Source of the DNA: Flavobacteriales bacterium UBA2669
GTDB taxonomy: Bacteria > Bacteroidota > Bacteroidia > Flavobacteriales_E > Vicingaceae
Reading direction: 5' to 3'
DNA: 64,000 bases
NCBI GenBank assembly: GCA_002359215.1
Contig: DEMN01000012.1
Location: 955,786 to 1,019,785 of the forward strand
The notes under the pieces were generated by a model, which was given only the letters and a program-made list of their open reading frames with translations, had not been told where the DNA came from and did no database searches. Of this stretch, positions 25,339 through 33,492 are shown in pieces. Position 1 is the first letter of the stretch, and every line of letters starts with the position of its first letter. Position numbers and translations under genes: made by a program.

Positions 25339-26340
25339 TTAATGGTCGTGTTCTCTACCTTTAATTTTATTGCTGTTGTAAGAGTTGTCTAATTCTTCCG
25401 CTTCTTCAATAAACTTTTTGGAAGGCTTTTTCTCTAATAACTCATCTAAATTGGGTTGTCCGGCATTTACCCAAGCTGTGTACCAATAACTACCTACTTT
25501 TATTATAGATGCCGTTAAACGTCTCTCTACCATTCCATTTAGCATTTCGTGGTACCTATCTGAATATTCTTCGGAATACACTTTCATTAAAGCTGCTCCC
25601 CTATTTTCTACACTGTATTTTCTATCGGCAGGAAATTCATCGTTCAATTGTTTCTCAAAACCCAACACAGAATCTTTAGCAGCAAAACTAAGTTTTACTA
25701 CTCCCCATACATCTTCCAATACATCATCAACATATTTTGCTCTACCCACAAAATAATCATACTCTTCGTGTTTTAACTCCGGCAAACGAGATTCCCAAAA
25801 ACCGTGTATGCCTTTCTGATTAGTTAATTGTCCGTTGTAATTTTTAGTAGTATGCAACGGCACATGCGAATCGCCAATATAATGTCCTAAATCTGCTGAA
25901 ACTTTAATAATTCTATCGTAATCTTTTGCTTCAAATGCTTTGGTAAGTTGTAACACCATAAAGTTAACGTGCCAAGGCACAATTCCATAAGCTTGTAAAG
26001 TATCTTCGGTAAATTTGTCTACCGCATCGAACCATTTTTTTGGCATTACCTCAAAAGGATCTTGCCCATCTTCAGCATAATGGTCAATGTCTATGTAATG
26101 TCTGGGAGCTTCGCCTTCAACCGCATAACGTCTTTTATCCGGATCAACAGCATGTTCAGTAATGTATTCTATGTTTTTTTTGTAGAACTTAATCATTTCG
26201 GGCGGCAAGGTAAAAACTGCCATTCGATTAATCTTTTTGTGCCCAAAAAATCCCCAAGAATAAATAGATGGTTGGTAAATGTAATACGCTCCAATTAAGA
26301 AGACTATTACCAACATTATATATTTATAAAGAAATTTCAT
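25339..26340 (-). CDS. Zinc-dependent phospholipase C-like / S1-P1 nuclease-like protein
   Basis: Exported or membrane-anchored enzyme of 333 residues. An N-terminal hydrophobic segment (about 5-24) leads to WGFFGHKKINRMA (about 29-41), which carries the first zinc histidine. HYIDIDHY follows near 97-104, then LGHYIGDSHVPLH (about 155-167) and HGFWES, the ligand set of the zinc phospholipase C/S1-P1 nuclease fold. The exact substrate (phospholipid or nucleic acid) cannot be told from sequence. The ATG is the last part of a 91-bp element (26338-26428) that also occurs upstream of nrnA, so translation or transcription may be controlled there. Confidence 0.8.
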   Translation of the reverse strand: MKFLYKYIMLVIVFLIGAYYIYQPSIYSWGFFGHKKINRMAVFTLPPEMIKFYKKNIEYITEHAVDPDKRRYAVEGEAPRHYIDIDHYAEDGQDPFEVMPKKWFDAVDKFTEDTLQAYGIVPWHVNFMVLQLTKAFEAKDYDRIIKVSADLGHYIGDSHVPLHTTKNYNGQLTNQKGIHGFWESRLPELKHEEYDYFVGRAKYVDDVLEDVWGVVKLSFAAKDSVLGFEKQLNDEFPADRKYSVENRGAALMKVYSEEYSDRYHEMLNGMVERRLTASIIKVGSYWYTAWVNAGQPNLDELLEKKPSKKFIEEAEELDNSYNSNKIKGREHDH

Positions 26341-26428
26341 CTGTTCATGTATCTTGTTTTAAGGTTAGTCAGATGGAGTTTCCTAAACAACCTTTCCTTG
26401 TTAAGAGAAATTTAGCACCTCTCGTTTT
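26338..26428 (-). ncRNA. Candidate structured RNA element, copy B
   Basis: Fills the whole gap between comB and the phospholipase-like gene. It shares end motifs, length and internal text with 6943-7034 (GGAAACTCCATCTGAC, AAAACAA, terminal AACAGATG). Possible stems on the minus strand are GAGA/TCTC, AACAA/TTGTT around a GGAAAGG loop, and CATCTG with CAGATG. The last covers the start codon of the downstream gene and could mask it. Function is unknown; a cis-regulator or a small RNA is possible. Confidence 0.45.
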
Positions 26429-26429
26429 G

Positions 26430-27203
26430 CTAGGCTAACTGACCAACAGAAGCAGTCTCCTCATTATTTTCTAAAATTAATGTATCTCCTTTAAGTACAG
26501 GAACTAATTTAGATTTATTTAAAGTTAAGCAATAAACAATATCTTCTTCCAAATTTAAATTACTCAATCGTTTTCTGTGAGAAGATTCCCCTAAAAACTC
26601 AAATAATTTACCCTTGGCATTTTTGTATAAATTAAGTGCTCCTATAGCTCCATCGCCCAAATCGGTAAAACGTAAATTTTTGCTTATTTTTTCTACTACT
26701 GCTCCTGCAAAAAGAGAATCTTCTAAATTAAACCTATCCTTCCAACCGGCACATAAAAGCAACACATCTTTATCTTGCTTTTCAACATAATCGCAAACGG
26801 CATCTAAGTTTGTAAATGCTCCTATAATTACTTTATGGGCATTTTTAGCTGCATGTATAGCCTTTGTTCCGTTAGTTGTGGTAAGCACAACGGTTTGGTC
26901 TTTAAACTTCTTGTCAGAGAAGGTTAACGGAGAATTTCCAAAATCAAATCCATCCATTACCTGAGCATTTCTTTCTGCTCCCACTAAAAAACCTTTTTCT
27001 TTGTAGGCGATAGCTTGTTCCACAGATTCTACCGGTATAAGTCCTTTAATCCCATTTTCAAAAGCAGCACAAATGGCAGAGGTAGCTCTTAATATATCTA
27101 TTACTACTACCACGCAATTGTTGTTATCAAAATAGCTTGGAAATAATGCCGGAGAAAAGCACACTTCTACGTTATTAATATTTCCGGAGGATATTTCTCC
27201 CAT
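26430..27203 (-). CDS. comB: 2-phosphosulfolactate phosphatase family protein
   Basis: ComB family, 257 residues. In methanogens ComB removes phosphate from (2R)-phospho-3-sulfolactate during coenzyme M synthesis; many bacteria carry homologues whose physiological role is less clear. Family motifs visible are VVVIDILRATSAICAAF near 32-48, GFDFGNSP near 84-91 and VLTTTNGTKAI near 105-115. It lies 52 bp after gcvT on the same strand, probably in one operon. Coenzyme M is not expected in this phylum, so the substrate is more likely a related sulfonate or phosphate ester (inference). Confidence 0.88.
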   Translation of the reverse strand: MGEISSGNINNVEVCFSPALFPSYFDNNNCVVVVIDILRATSAICAAFENGIKGLIPVESVEQAIAYKEKGFLVGAERNAQVMDGFDFGNSPLTFSDKKFKDQTVVLTTTNGTKAIHAAKNAHKVIIGAFTNLDAVCDYVEKQDKDVLLLCAGWKDRFNLEDSLFAGAVVEKISKNLRFTDLGDGAIGALNLYKNAKGKLFEFLGESSHRKRLSNLNLEEDIVYCLTLNKSKLVPVLKGDTLILENNEETASVGQLA

Positions 27204-27255
27204 GTGTTGATTAAAAGTTAATGGTTATTAGTTAGTTGTTAATAGTGAGAAATAT

Positions 27256-28350
27256 TTATCCTTTGTAAAATGGCATTTTCACTACGTTAGCTTTTACTTT
27301 TTTATCTCTTATTAAAATGTAAATATCTGAATCTACTTTAGCAAAAGGAGTTGCTACATAGCCCATACCTATTGCTTTGTTTAAGGATGGAGATTGTGTT
27401 CCTGAAGTTACTTCACCTATTACATTTCCTTCTGCATCTACAATTTGATAGTGCTGACGAGGAATACCTCTTTCTATCAACTCAAAGCCAACTAATTTAC
27501 GCGCTACGCCTTCTTCTTTTTGTTTTTTAAGATAATCTACATTTACAAAATCTTTCGTAAACTTGGTTATCCATCCCAACCCTGCTTCTATTGGTGATGT
27601 TGTATCGTTAATATCGTTTCCGTAAAGGCAAAAACCCATTTCCAATCTTAAGGTATCTCTACAAGCTAATCCGGCCATTTTCATATCTACCGCTTTTCCT
27701 GCTTCCTGAATAGCATCCCAAATTTTTTCTGCATCTTTATTGTGGAAATAAACCTCAAAACCTCCTGCTCCGGTATATCCTGTTGAAGAAATGATTACAT
27801 CTTCTACCCCTGCAAAAGTTCCTTGCTGAACGGTATAATAAGTCATGTCCAAACTCATATTGGTTAAAGGTTGCAACATTTTTTGTGCATTAGGTCCTTG
27901 TACTGCCAACAAAGAAATTCTATCTGAAATGTTTTCTATGCTTACATTGTTAGAATTATGCCTCACTACCCACTCCCAATCTTTATCGATGTTAGCACCG
28001 TTAACTACCAACATGTAGTTGTCTTTAGCTAACATATACACCAATAAATCATCTACTATACCACCATCATAATTAGGGAAGCAAGAATACTGTACTTTTC
28101 CTGGAGTTAATACCGCAGCATCGTTTGAAGTAATTCTTTGAATTAAATCCAACGCTCCTTCACCACTTACCATAAATTCTCCCATGTGCGACACATCAAA
28201 AACACCAACATTATTTCTAACATTTAAATGTTCGTCTGTTAAACCTGTATATTGTAAAGGCATGGTAAACCCTGCAAAAGGAACCATTTTAGCTCCCAAG
28301 GCAATGTGTTTGTCTTTTAAAATAATATCTTTTAATGCTGTCGCTTCCAT
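27256..28350 (-). CDS. gcvT: Glycine cleavage system T protein (aminomethyltransferase)
   Basis: T protein of glycine cleavage, 364 residues: it moves the methylene group from the lipoylated H protein to tetrahydrofolate and releases ammonia. Hallmarks are VGVFDVSHMGEF (about 48-59), SCFPNYDGGIVDDLLVYM (folate site), GYTGAGGFEVYF and ETSPIEAGL-like DTTSPIEAGLGW. The C-terminal barrel ends in VKMPFYKG, typical of bacterial GcvT. The other gcv genes are not in the window, as often in Bacteroidota. Own promoter box 29 nt upstream. Confidence 0.97.
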   Translation of the reverse strand: MEATALKDIILKDKHIALGAKMVPFAGFTMPLQYTGLTDEHLNVRNNVGVFDVSHMGEFMVSGEGALDLIQRITSNDAAVLTPGKVQYSCFPNYDGGIVDDLLVYMLAKDNYMLVVNGANIDKDWEWVVRHNSNNVSIENISDRISLLAVQGPNAQKMLQPLTNMSLDMTYYTVQQGTFAGVEDVIISSTGYTGAGGFEVYFHNKDAEKIWDAIQEAGKAVDMKMAGLACRDTLRLEMGFCLYGNDINDTTSPIEAGLGWITKFTKDFVNVDYLKKQKEEGVARKLVGFELIERGIPRQHYQIVDAEGNVIGEVTSGTQSPSLNKAIGMGYVATPFAKVDSDIYILIRDKKVKANVVKMPFYKG

Positions 28351-28379
28351 AAATTGTATGTTTTAAAATAAATAAGGAA

Positions 28380-28387
28380 CAAATGTA
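28380..28387 (-). promoter_or_regulatory. -7 promoter box of gcvT
   Basis: Minus-strand TACATTTG, 29 nt before the gcvT ATG. Confidence 0.5.
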
Positions 28388-28483
28388 TAAATAATTACGC
28401 TAAAATTCTTAAAAATGTAAGTGATAGAAATGTTAATTTATTAACCATGAAATTAACTGTTTTTTTAATTGAAAATTGGAGGT

Positions 28484-28536
28484 GTATAAGAACCCCAAGC
28501 GTGGACGCTTGAGGTAGCGGAGGGAGGCTGTTATAC
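28484..28536. repeat. GC-rich palindromic element after the HEPN/Abi-like gene
   Basis: Nested inverted repeats in otherwise A/T-rich DNA. The outer arms are GTATAA (28484-28489) and TTATAC (28531-28536, overlapping the stop codon of the gene), and the inner hairpin is CAAGCG-TGGA-CGCTTG (28496-28511). The G/C-rich core (AGCGGAGGGAGG) differs sharply from its surroundings. It resembles scattered REP-like elements of Bacteroidota; it could also end transcription. Confidence 0.55.
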
Positions 28537-29379
28537 ATATTCTTTTAACCTAGCTAGTAAAAGACGTGCTACAACAATTGATGTGTGATAACGAAAAGTA
28601 CAATCCTCTTCATTAGAAAGCCCTGGATGTGACCCTTCAGGGTTTAGACGAGCCCAAAACCCTTCCAAATAAGATGCTTTTTTATCTGAAGAGTCAAATT
28701 CATTTAACTCTTCATATATGAATTTTGGATTAGCTGTTGTGCTTAAAAGTTTTATTACTTTTAGTGCAGATTTCGAATTATTGTCTGGAAGTATTCGGTT
28801 AGCAATTTCTATGAGTAGTGATTCTATAAAAGTTCTGAATTGAGAATTTGCACCTGCCCAATTGCTAGAAGAATGGTTGTCAATAGCTTGATTCAAATGC
28901 CCCTTACTTTGTTCAAACCCAAATTCTGACAGTAAAATTTCTAATTCAGATTCAATTCTTGCTTCCTCAATTTCATTTGGAAGTAATTTCTTAATTTTTT
29001 TACCTTCTACAACAAAACCATCTCTTTTAAGTGCGTTTGCTAGTTCAGGATTTTCACGAGAAAAAGCGTTTTCAAACCTTATAGTTCCTTCATTTCCTCC
29101 ATATATCACATCTCCGTCTTCCCATCGAAACGAATGATTCTTAAAGTATCTTTCAATTACGTATTGAAGAAGTTCCATTTTGAGGTCTCCACCAAATGGT
29201 CCTGTATTATTTTTATTCTTAAGTTCAATAAAGATATCAGTACTTTTAGTGGTTTTTGAAGGTTTTTCTATTGGAGCTCTACGCGTAAAGCCAAATACAG
29301 AAATAATCCTATCAATATCACTATGAGACATTTGTTCGATTACTTCAGATAGTTCAAGTAGGGTTTTTACAGATAGCAT
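28531..29379 (-). CDS. Uncharacterised HEPN/Abi-like protein
   Basis: A 282-residue soluble protein that I cannot place in a named family with certainty. The first 35 residues are helical, 45-140 is mixed alpha/beta with WEDGDVIYGG, and 145-282 is all-helical. The end (ARLNPEGSHPGLS, then ARLLLARLKEYV) resembles the C-terminal helical domain of abortive-infection and HEPN-type proteins. A lone gene with a 5' non-coding stretch of over 300 bp and a palindromic element at its 3' end, it lies between gcvT and the polysaccharide locus. This suggests an acquired accessory gene; a role in phage defence is only a possibility. Confidence 0.55.
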   Translation of the reverse strand: MLSVKTLLELSEVIEQMSHSDIDRIISVFGFTRRAPIEKPSKTTKSTDIFIELKNKNNTGPFGGDLKMELLQYVIERYFKNHSFRWEDGDVIYGGNEGTIRFENAFSRENPELANALKRDGFVVEGKKIKKLLPNEIEEARIESELEILLSEFGFEQSKGHLNQAIDNHSSSNWAGANSQFRTFIESLLIEIANRILPDNNSKSALKVIKLLSTTANPKFIYEELNEFDSSDKKASYLEGFWARLNPEGSHPGLSNEEDCTFRYHTSIVVARLLLARLKEYV

Positions 29380-29467
29380 TATTTTGATTTATGTTACACA
29401 TTACACTAGGATATACGCTACTTTTCATAATTAATAGCGAATATTTTATATTAAAATTTATTTCCTC

Positions 29468-29475
29468 CAAATTTA
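29468..29475 (-). promoter_or_regulatory. Possible -7 box of the HEPN/Abi-like gene
   Basis: Minus-strand TAAATTTG, 88 nt before the ATG at 29379; supported only by match to TAnnTTTG. Confidence 0.3.
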
Positions 29476-29668
29476 TAAAATTTAACCAATTAACTAACAA
29501 AAAACTTCTTCGAATAAATGTTAGTTCACATACTTATTTGTAAGATATAGAATAATTATTGGTTTTATGTTATAAATTAGATTCTCAAATCAAACAGATT
29601 CCCAATAATTTTTCCGTTGCACTTCAAAATTTCGGGAATGACGATAAAAGTTGGGTTTTGTGCTATGG

Positions 29669-29703
29669 AAAAGTCCCCTTCGGGGGATTTAGGAGGCTTT
29701 TAT
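29669..29703 (-). terminator. Hairpin terminator at the end of the polysaccharide locus
   Basis: Inner stem TCCCC-TTCG-GGGGA within outer arms AAAAG/CTTTT; followed by a T-run on the minus strand after reading past the arms. It lies 3 bp beyond the last gene of the locus. The same G/C-rich hairpin type is widespread in Flavobacteriales intergenic DNA. Confidence 0.6.
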
Positions 29704-29705
29704 TT

Positions 29706-31586
29706 TTACTTATCCAACTCCTCGTAAACAGAGTTTTTACTCTTAAATTCAGGTACCAACGCCTTCATTTGAGCTACAATTTGAAAGTTGTTTTGAGCAT
29801 TAAAACTGCTTATCAGTTGATTAATTTTAGCATCCACTTCTTGAAAATCATATTTTCTAACCTTCGCTATCATGATTTGATTGTGATGTGTAGCAATGGT
29901 ATTTTCTTCGTTTGCCAATAATTCTTCATATAGTTTCTCCCCTGGACGAAGTCCTGTGTAGGTAATCTTAATGTCTTTATCTAAGGTTAACCCTGATAGT
30001 TTTATCATTTTTTTAGCTAAATCGAGTATTTTAACCGATTCACCCATATCAAAAATATAAATCTCCCCTCCTTCTCCTGATGTTCCTGCTTCTAGCACTA
30101 GTTGACAAGCTTCAGGAATAGTCATGAAAAATCGGGTAATATCCGGATGTGTGATGGTTATTGGCCCTCCGCTTTCAATCTGCTTTCTAAACCTCGGAAT
30201 TACCGAACCGTTAGAGCCTAATACATTTCCAAAACGAGTGGTAATAAACTTAGTATTTGCAGTAGTACTAAGCGATTGAATGTATATTTCCGCTATTCTC
30301 TTACTCGCTCCCATTACATTGGTTGGATTTACTGCTTTGTCTGTAGAAACCATCACAAATCGCTCTATATTGTACTGTACGGCTAAATCTGCAATTACTT
30401 TTGTGCCCAACACATTGGTAAAAATAGATTCCGAAGGATTGTTTTCCATCATGGGAACATGTTTGTAAGCCGCAGCATGAAAAACATAGCTAGGTTGGAA
30501 AGTCTTAAAAAGGTTTTCCATACGTTCTTTATTCCTGATATCTCCAATAACAATTTCATAAGGAACATGGCTAGGATCATCGCCCAATTCTAGTTCCATA
30601 TCGTATAGTGGCGATTCCGCTTGGTCGAGCAAAATAATTTTTTTTGGATTGAAATGAACAATTTGTCTTACCATTTCACTACCTATACTTCCTGCTGCCC
30701 CAGTAACCAATATCACTTTATCAGATAATTGTTGTTTAATGTTGTCTTCACTCAGTTTAATGGGTTCTCTTTCCAACAGTTCTTCAATCTGAATTTTTTT
30801 AATTTGCTTAAAACTCAGCTGTCCGTTTATCCAGTTAGAAACAGGCGGCACGTTCAGCACTTTGGTATCGTATTTCAAGCAAGTATCTATCAGCATTTTT
30901 TTTCTCGCACTAGAAAGCTGCTGAACCGATATAATTAAATGAGCAACATCTTCTTTACTCAACAAATCATCTAACTTGTTTAATCCTAAGATTTTTACAC
31001 CCTCTAAAATCTTTCCTTCTTTTTTAGCATCTTCATCCATAAATGCCAGTACTTTATATTTTAACCCTGCATCTTTATCAAGCGTTCTTTTAGTAATAAT
31101 ACCTGATTCTCCTGCCCCGAAAATAATCACGTTGCTTTTTTCTCGGTAGGGATTCATTATTTCTGTGTAAATAGATTTAAACAACACCCTTAGCGTTATC
31201 ATTAAAAACAGGGTTGCCATATAATCTATAATGATAATAGAAAATGGTATAGGAAAGGTTTTATTGATGCCATAATAAAAAATAAGATTTACCACAACAA
31301 AAGCTAAACTGCCAATTGTTAGCGTTATAAATATGCGTTGAGAATCTTTAGAACTGGTGTGTTTTACAATCCCTTTATAGGTTCCTGTAATTAAAAAGCT
31401 TAATAGTCTCACGCCAATAATTACACTAAAAACAAAAGGAAATCCTTTTATTTCTACTTCCGGAATATTGAAGTTGAAACGAACTAAATAAGCGATTATG
31501 ATGGCAAAAAAGCAAATTACCAAATCAATGATAAGCACCATCCATCGTGGAAAATTATTTTGAAATATGTATTTAATCCAACTCAT
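29706..31586 (-). CDS. FlaA1/WbpM-type nucleotide-sugar 4,6-dehydratase, membrane-bound
   Basis: Large polysaccharide biosynthesis protein of 626 residues. Four N-terminal membrane helices (about 15-125) precede a CoA-binding-like Rossmann domain with VIIFGAGESG (about 149-158) and the catalytic short-chain dehydrogenase domain with VTGAAGSIGSE near 291-301. Family motifs FHAAAYKHVPMMENNP and TNVMGASKR are present. Relatives (WbpM, PglF) convert UDP-GlcNAc to UDP-4-keto-6-deoxy-GlcNAc. As the last gene of the locus it would supply the substrate for the DegT aminotransferase two genes upstream. Confidence 0.92.
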   Translation of the reverse strand: MSWIKYIFQNNFPRWMVLIIDLVICFFAIIIAYLVRFNFNIPEVEIKGFPFVFSVIIGVRLLSFLITGTYKGIVKHTSSKDSQRIFITLTIGSLAFVVVNLIFYYGINKTFPIPFSIIIIDYMATLFLMITLRVLFKSIYTEIMNPYREKSNVIIFGAGESGIITKRTLDKDAGLKYKVLAFMDEDAKKEGKILEGVKILGLNKLDDLLSKEDVAHLIISVQQLSSARKKMLIDTCLKYDTKVLNVPPVSNWINGQLSFKQIKKIQIEELLEREPIKLSEDNIKQQLSDKVILVTGAAGSIGSEMVRQIVHFNPKKIILLDQAESPLYDMELELGDDPSHVPYEIVIGDIRNKERMENLFKTFQPSYVFHAAAYKHVPMMENNPSESIFTNVLGTKVIADLAVQYNIERFVMVSTDKAVNPTNVMGASKRIAEIYIQSLSTTANTKFITTRFGNVLGSNGSVIPRFRKQIESGGPITITHPDITRFFMTIPEACQLVLEAGTSGEGGEIYIFDMGESVKILDLAKKMIKLSGLTLDKDIKITYTGLRPGEKLYEELLANEENTIATHHNQIMIAKVRKYDFQEVDAKINQLISSFNAQNNFQIVAQMKALVPEFKSKNSVYEELDK

Positions 31587-31658
31587 TAATTTAAAACTGA
31601 AAATTATAAAAATTCTACTACTGAAATCGGGTTAACTTAATATTAATATTCACAATTA

Positions 31659-32246
31659 CTAATTAATAATTTTAGCAATGGTTTTGAATATAATCTTGAT
31701 ATCAGTCACAACACTTTTTTCTTCAATATATTTTAAGTTAAGCTTCAGCTTAATAGGCATAACTTCTTCAATATATGTTTTTTCTGGATTTTCTGAAATT
31801 CCTAGCACTTCATTTTCATTAATGAATTCAATACTTGCAAAATCGGTTATCCCAGGTTTTACAGAAAGTACTTTTTGTTGCTCTTGGTTGTATAAATCAA
31901 CATATTTTCTAACCTCAGGACGAGGACCAACCAAACTCATATCACCAATAAAAACATTTATTAACTGCGGCAATTCGTCAATTTTATATTTTCTGATGAA
32001 ATAACCGGGTTTGGTAATTCTACTATCATTTCCACCAACAGTAAGTAAACCTTTTTTATCAGAATCAACAGCCATAGATCTAAATTTAAATAACTTAAAA
32101 TCTTTTCCACCTTTCCCTACTCTGGTTTGTTTGTAAAACACTCCACCTTTAGAGTCTAAGGTAATTATTAAAGCAATTACCAAAAACAAAGGAAATAGAA
32201 CAATTAATCCAATAAATGAAAAAAATATGTCCATTAACCTCTTCAT
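31659..32246 (-). CDS. PglC/WcaJ-type phosphoglycosyl transferase
   Basis: Initiating sugar-phosphate transferase of 195 residues, close to the minimal PglC size. A single N-terminal re-entrant membrane helix (about 5-28) precedes the family block FYKQTRVGKGGKDFKLFKFRSM (about 37-58, written here as two adjacent parts: FYKQTRVGKGG and KDFKLFKFRSM), then DELPQLINVFIGDMSLVGPRPE. It loads the first sugar phosphate onto undecaprenyl phosphate at the inner membrane. Its start overlaps the stop of the aminotransferase by one base (TAATG), so the two are translationally coupled. Confidence 0.93.
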   Translation of the reverse strand: MKRLMDIFFSFIGLIVLFPLFLVIALIITLDSKGGVFYKQTRVGKGGKDFKLFKFRSMAVDSDKKGLLTVGGNDSRITKPGYFIRKYKIDELPQLINVFIGDMSLVGPRPEVRKYVDLYNQEQQKVLSVKPGITDFASIEFINENEVLGISENPEKTYIEEVMPIKLKLNLKYIEEKSVVTDIKIIFKTIAKIIN

Positions 32247-33460
32247 TACCCAACAATTTGGTTTACAGCATTAACAACTGCTTTTATAACCGTTTGAATC
32301 TGCTCGTTTGTTAAATCATAAAATACAGGTAAGGAGATTTCTCTAGAGAAATTATCCAATGTTATAGGGTAATTTTTAATATTATATCCTAAATTGACAT
32401 AAAAACTCATAGCAGGCACAGGGATAAAGTGAACATTTACAGATACATCTTGATTAAAAATTTCTTGAATAATAGCATCTCGCTGCTGTTCAGTAATGTT
32501 TTTTACCTTTAATGGAAAAAGATGGTAAGAAGTTTCTATTGATAAGTTTTCATTACCTATAACAGGCAACTCAGCCCAATCATAGGCTTTTAAAGCCTTA
32601 AAGTATTGGTTAAAAATATACTTTCTTTTCGGCAAAGTTTCGCTATCGTATCTTGCCAACTCTACCTGACCAATAGCTGCCATAATATCTGTCATGTTGC
32701 ATTTATAACCGGCTTCAACAATATCGTATTTCCAGTTACCTTTTTGTGTTTTTGCTAATGCATCTTTATTTTGTCCGTGCAAGGTTTTTACACATAAAGT
32801 TTGATAAATCTCATCATTATTAAAAGGCTCAGGTAAATTAAGTGCTACTGCTCCACCTTCGCCAGTAGTTAGATTTTTTACAGCATGAAAAGAAAATACA
32901 GAGACATCAGTTAAAGCTCCTGTTTTTTTACCTTTGTAAGTTGCTCCAAAAGAATGAGCTGCATCGGAAAGAACTAAAATTCTTCCTAGTTTTTTTTGTT
33001 CATTTGTAGTGGCAACAAATGTATTTTTGTATTTGCTTACTAAAGCATTAATTGTATCAAAATCGCAAGGTAATCCACCAAAATCTACCGGCATAATTAC
33101 TTTTGTTTTTGAGGTGATAGCTTTTTCAATTGCTGCAACATTAATATTGAAATCATGAGGATTTACATCTACAAAAACAGGCTTAGCTCCACAATGCATT
33201 ACCACATTAGCCGTAGCCGAATAAGTATAAGCAGGTAAAATCACTTCATCGCCTTCTTTTACACCAAACCAACGCAAAATAATTTCCAAGCCTGCGGTAG
33301 CACTGTTTAAACAAAGTGAATTTTTATTACCACAATAAGCTGTAATTTCTTTTTCAAAAGCTTTAGTTCTCGGCCCTGTAGTAATCCAACCCGATTGAAG
33401 TACCTTAGTTACTTCATCTATTACTTGCTGATTAATGTGTGGTGGTGAAAATGGAATCAT
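32246..33460 (-). CDS. DegT/DnrJ/EryC1/StrS family sugar aminotransferase
   Basis: PLP-dependent aminotransferase of 404 residues acting on 4-keto nucleotide sugars. The Schiff-base lysine is in FSFHAVKNLTTGEGG (Lys near 195). The family start IPFSPPHINQQVIDEV and LSDAAHSFGATYKGK (Asp that holds the pyridine ring) are clear. With the WbpM-type dehydratase and the PglC-type transferase in the same operon it would make a UDP-4-amino-6-deoxy sugar, as PglE does. No PglD-like acetyltransferase is nearby. Confidence 0.93.
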   Translation of the reverse strand: MIPFSPPHINQQVIDEVTKVLQSGWITTGPRTKAFEKEITAYCGNKNSLCLNSATAGLEIILRWFGVKEGDEVILPAYTYSATANVVMHCGAKPVFVDVNPHDFNINVAAIEKAITSKTKVIMPVDFGGLPCDFDTINALVSKYKNTFVATTNEQKKLGRILVLSDAAHSFGATYKGKKTGALTDVSVFSFHAVKNLTTGEGGAVALNLPEPFNNDEIYQTLCVKTLHGQNKDALAKTQKGNWKYDIVEAGYKCNMTDIMAAIGQVELARYDSETLPKRKYIFNQYFKALKAYDWAELPVIGNENLSIETSYHLFPLKVKNITEQQRDAIIQEIFNQDVSVNVHFIPVPAMSFYVNLGYNIKNYPITLDNFSREISLPVFYDLTNEQIQTVIKAVVNAVNQIVG

Positions 33461-33492
33461 ATTATTTATTGATTATTGTTCGTCTTTAATTT

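Larger units (their letters stand above)
29380..29705. other. 326-bp gene-free region with degenerate intergenic repeat
   Basis: The first 180 bp are very A/T-rich and hold a TAAATTTG box on the minus strand (29468-29475) that could serve the HEPN/Abi-like gene. From about 29580 to 29665 the text (TTCGGGAATGACG and neighbours) resembles degenerate repeats common between Bacteroidota genes. A strong hairpin at 29669-29703 ends the region. No convincing ORF was found. Confidence 0.5.
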
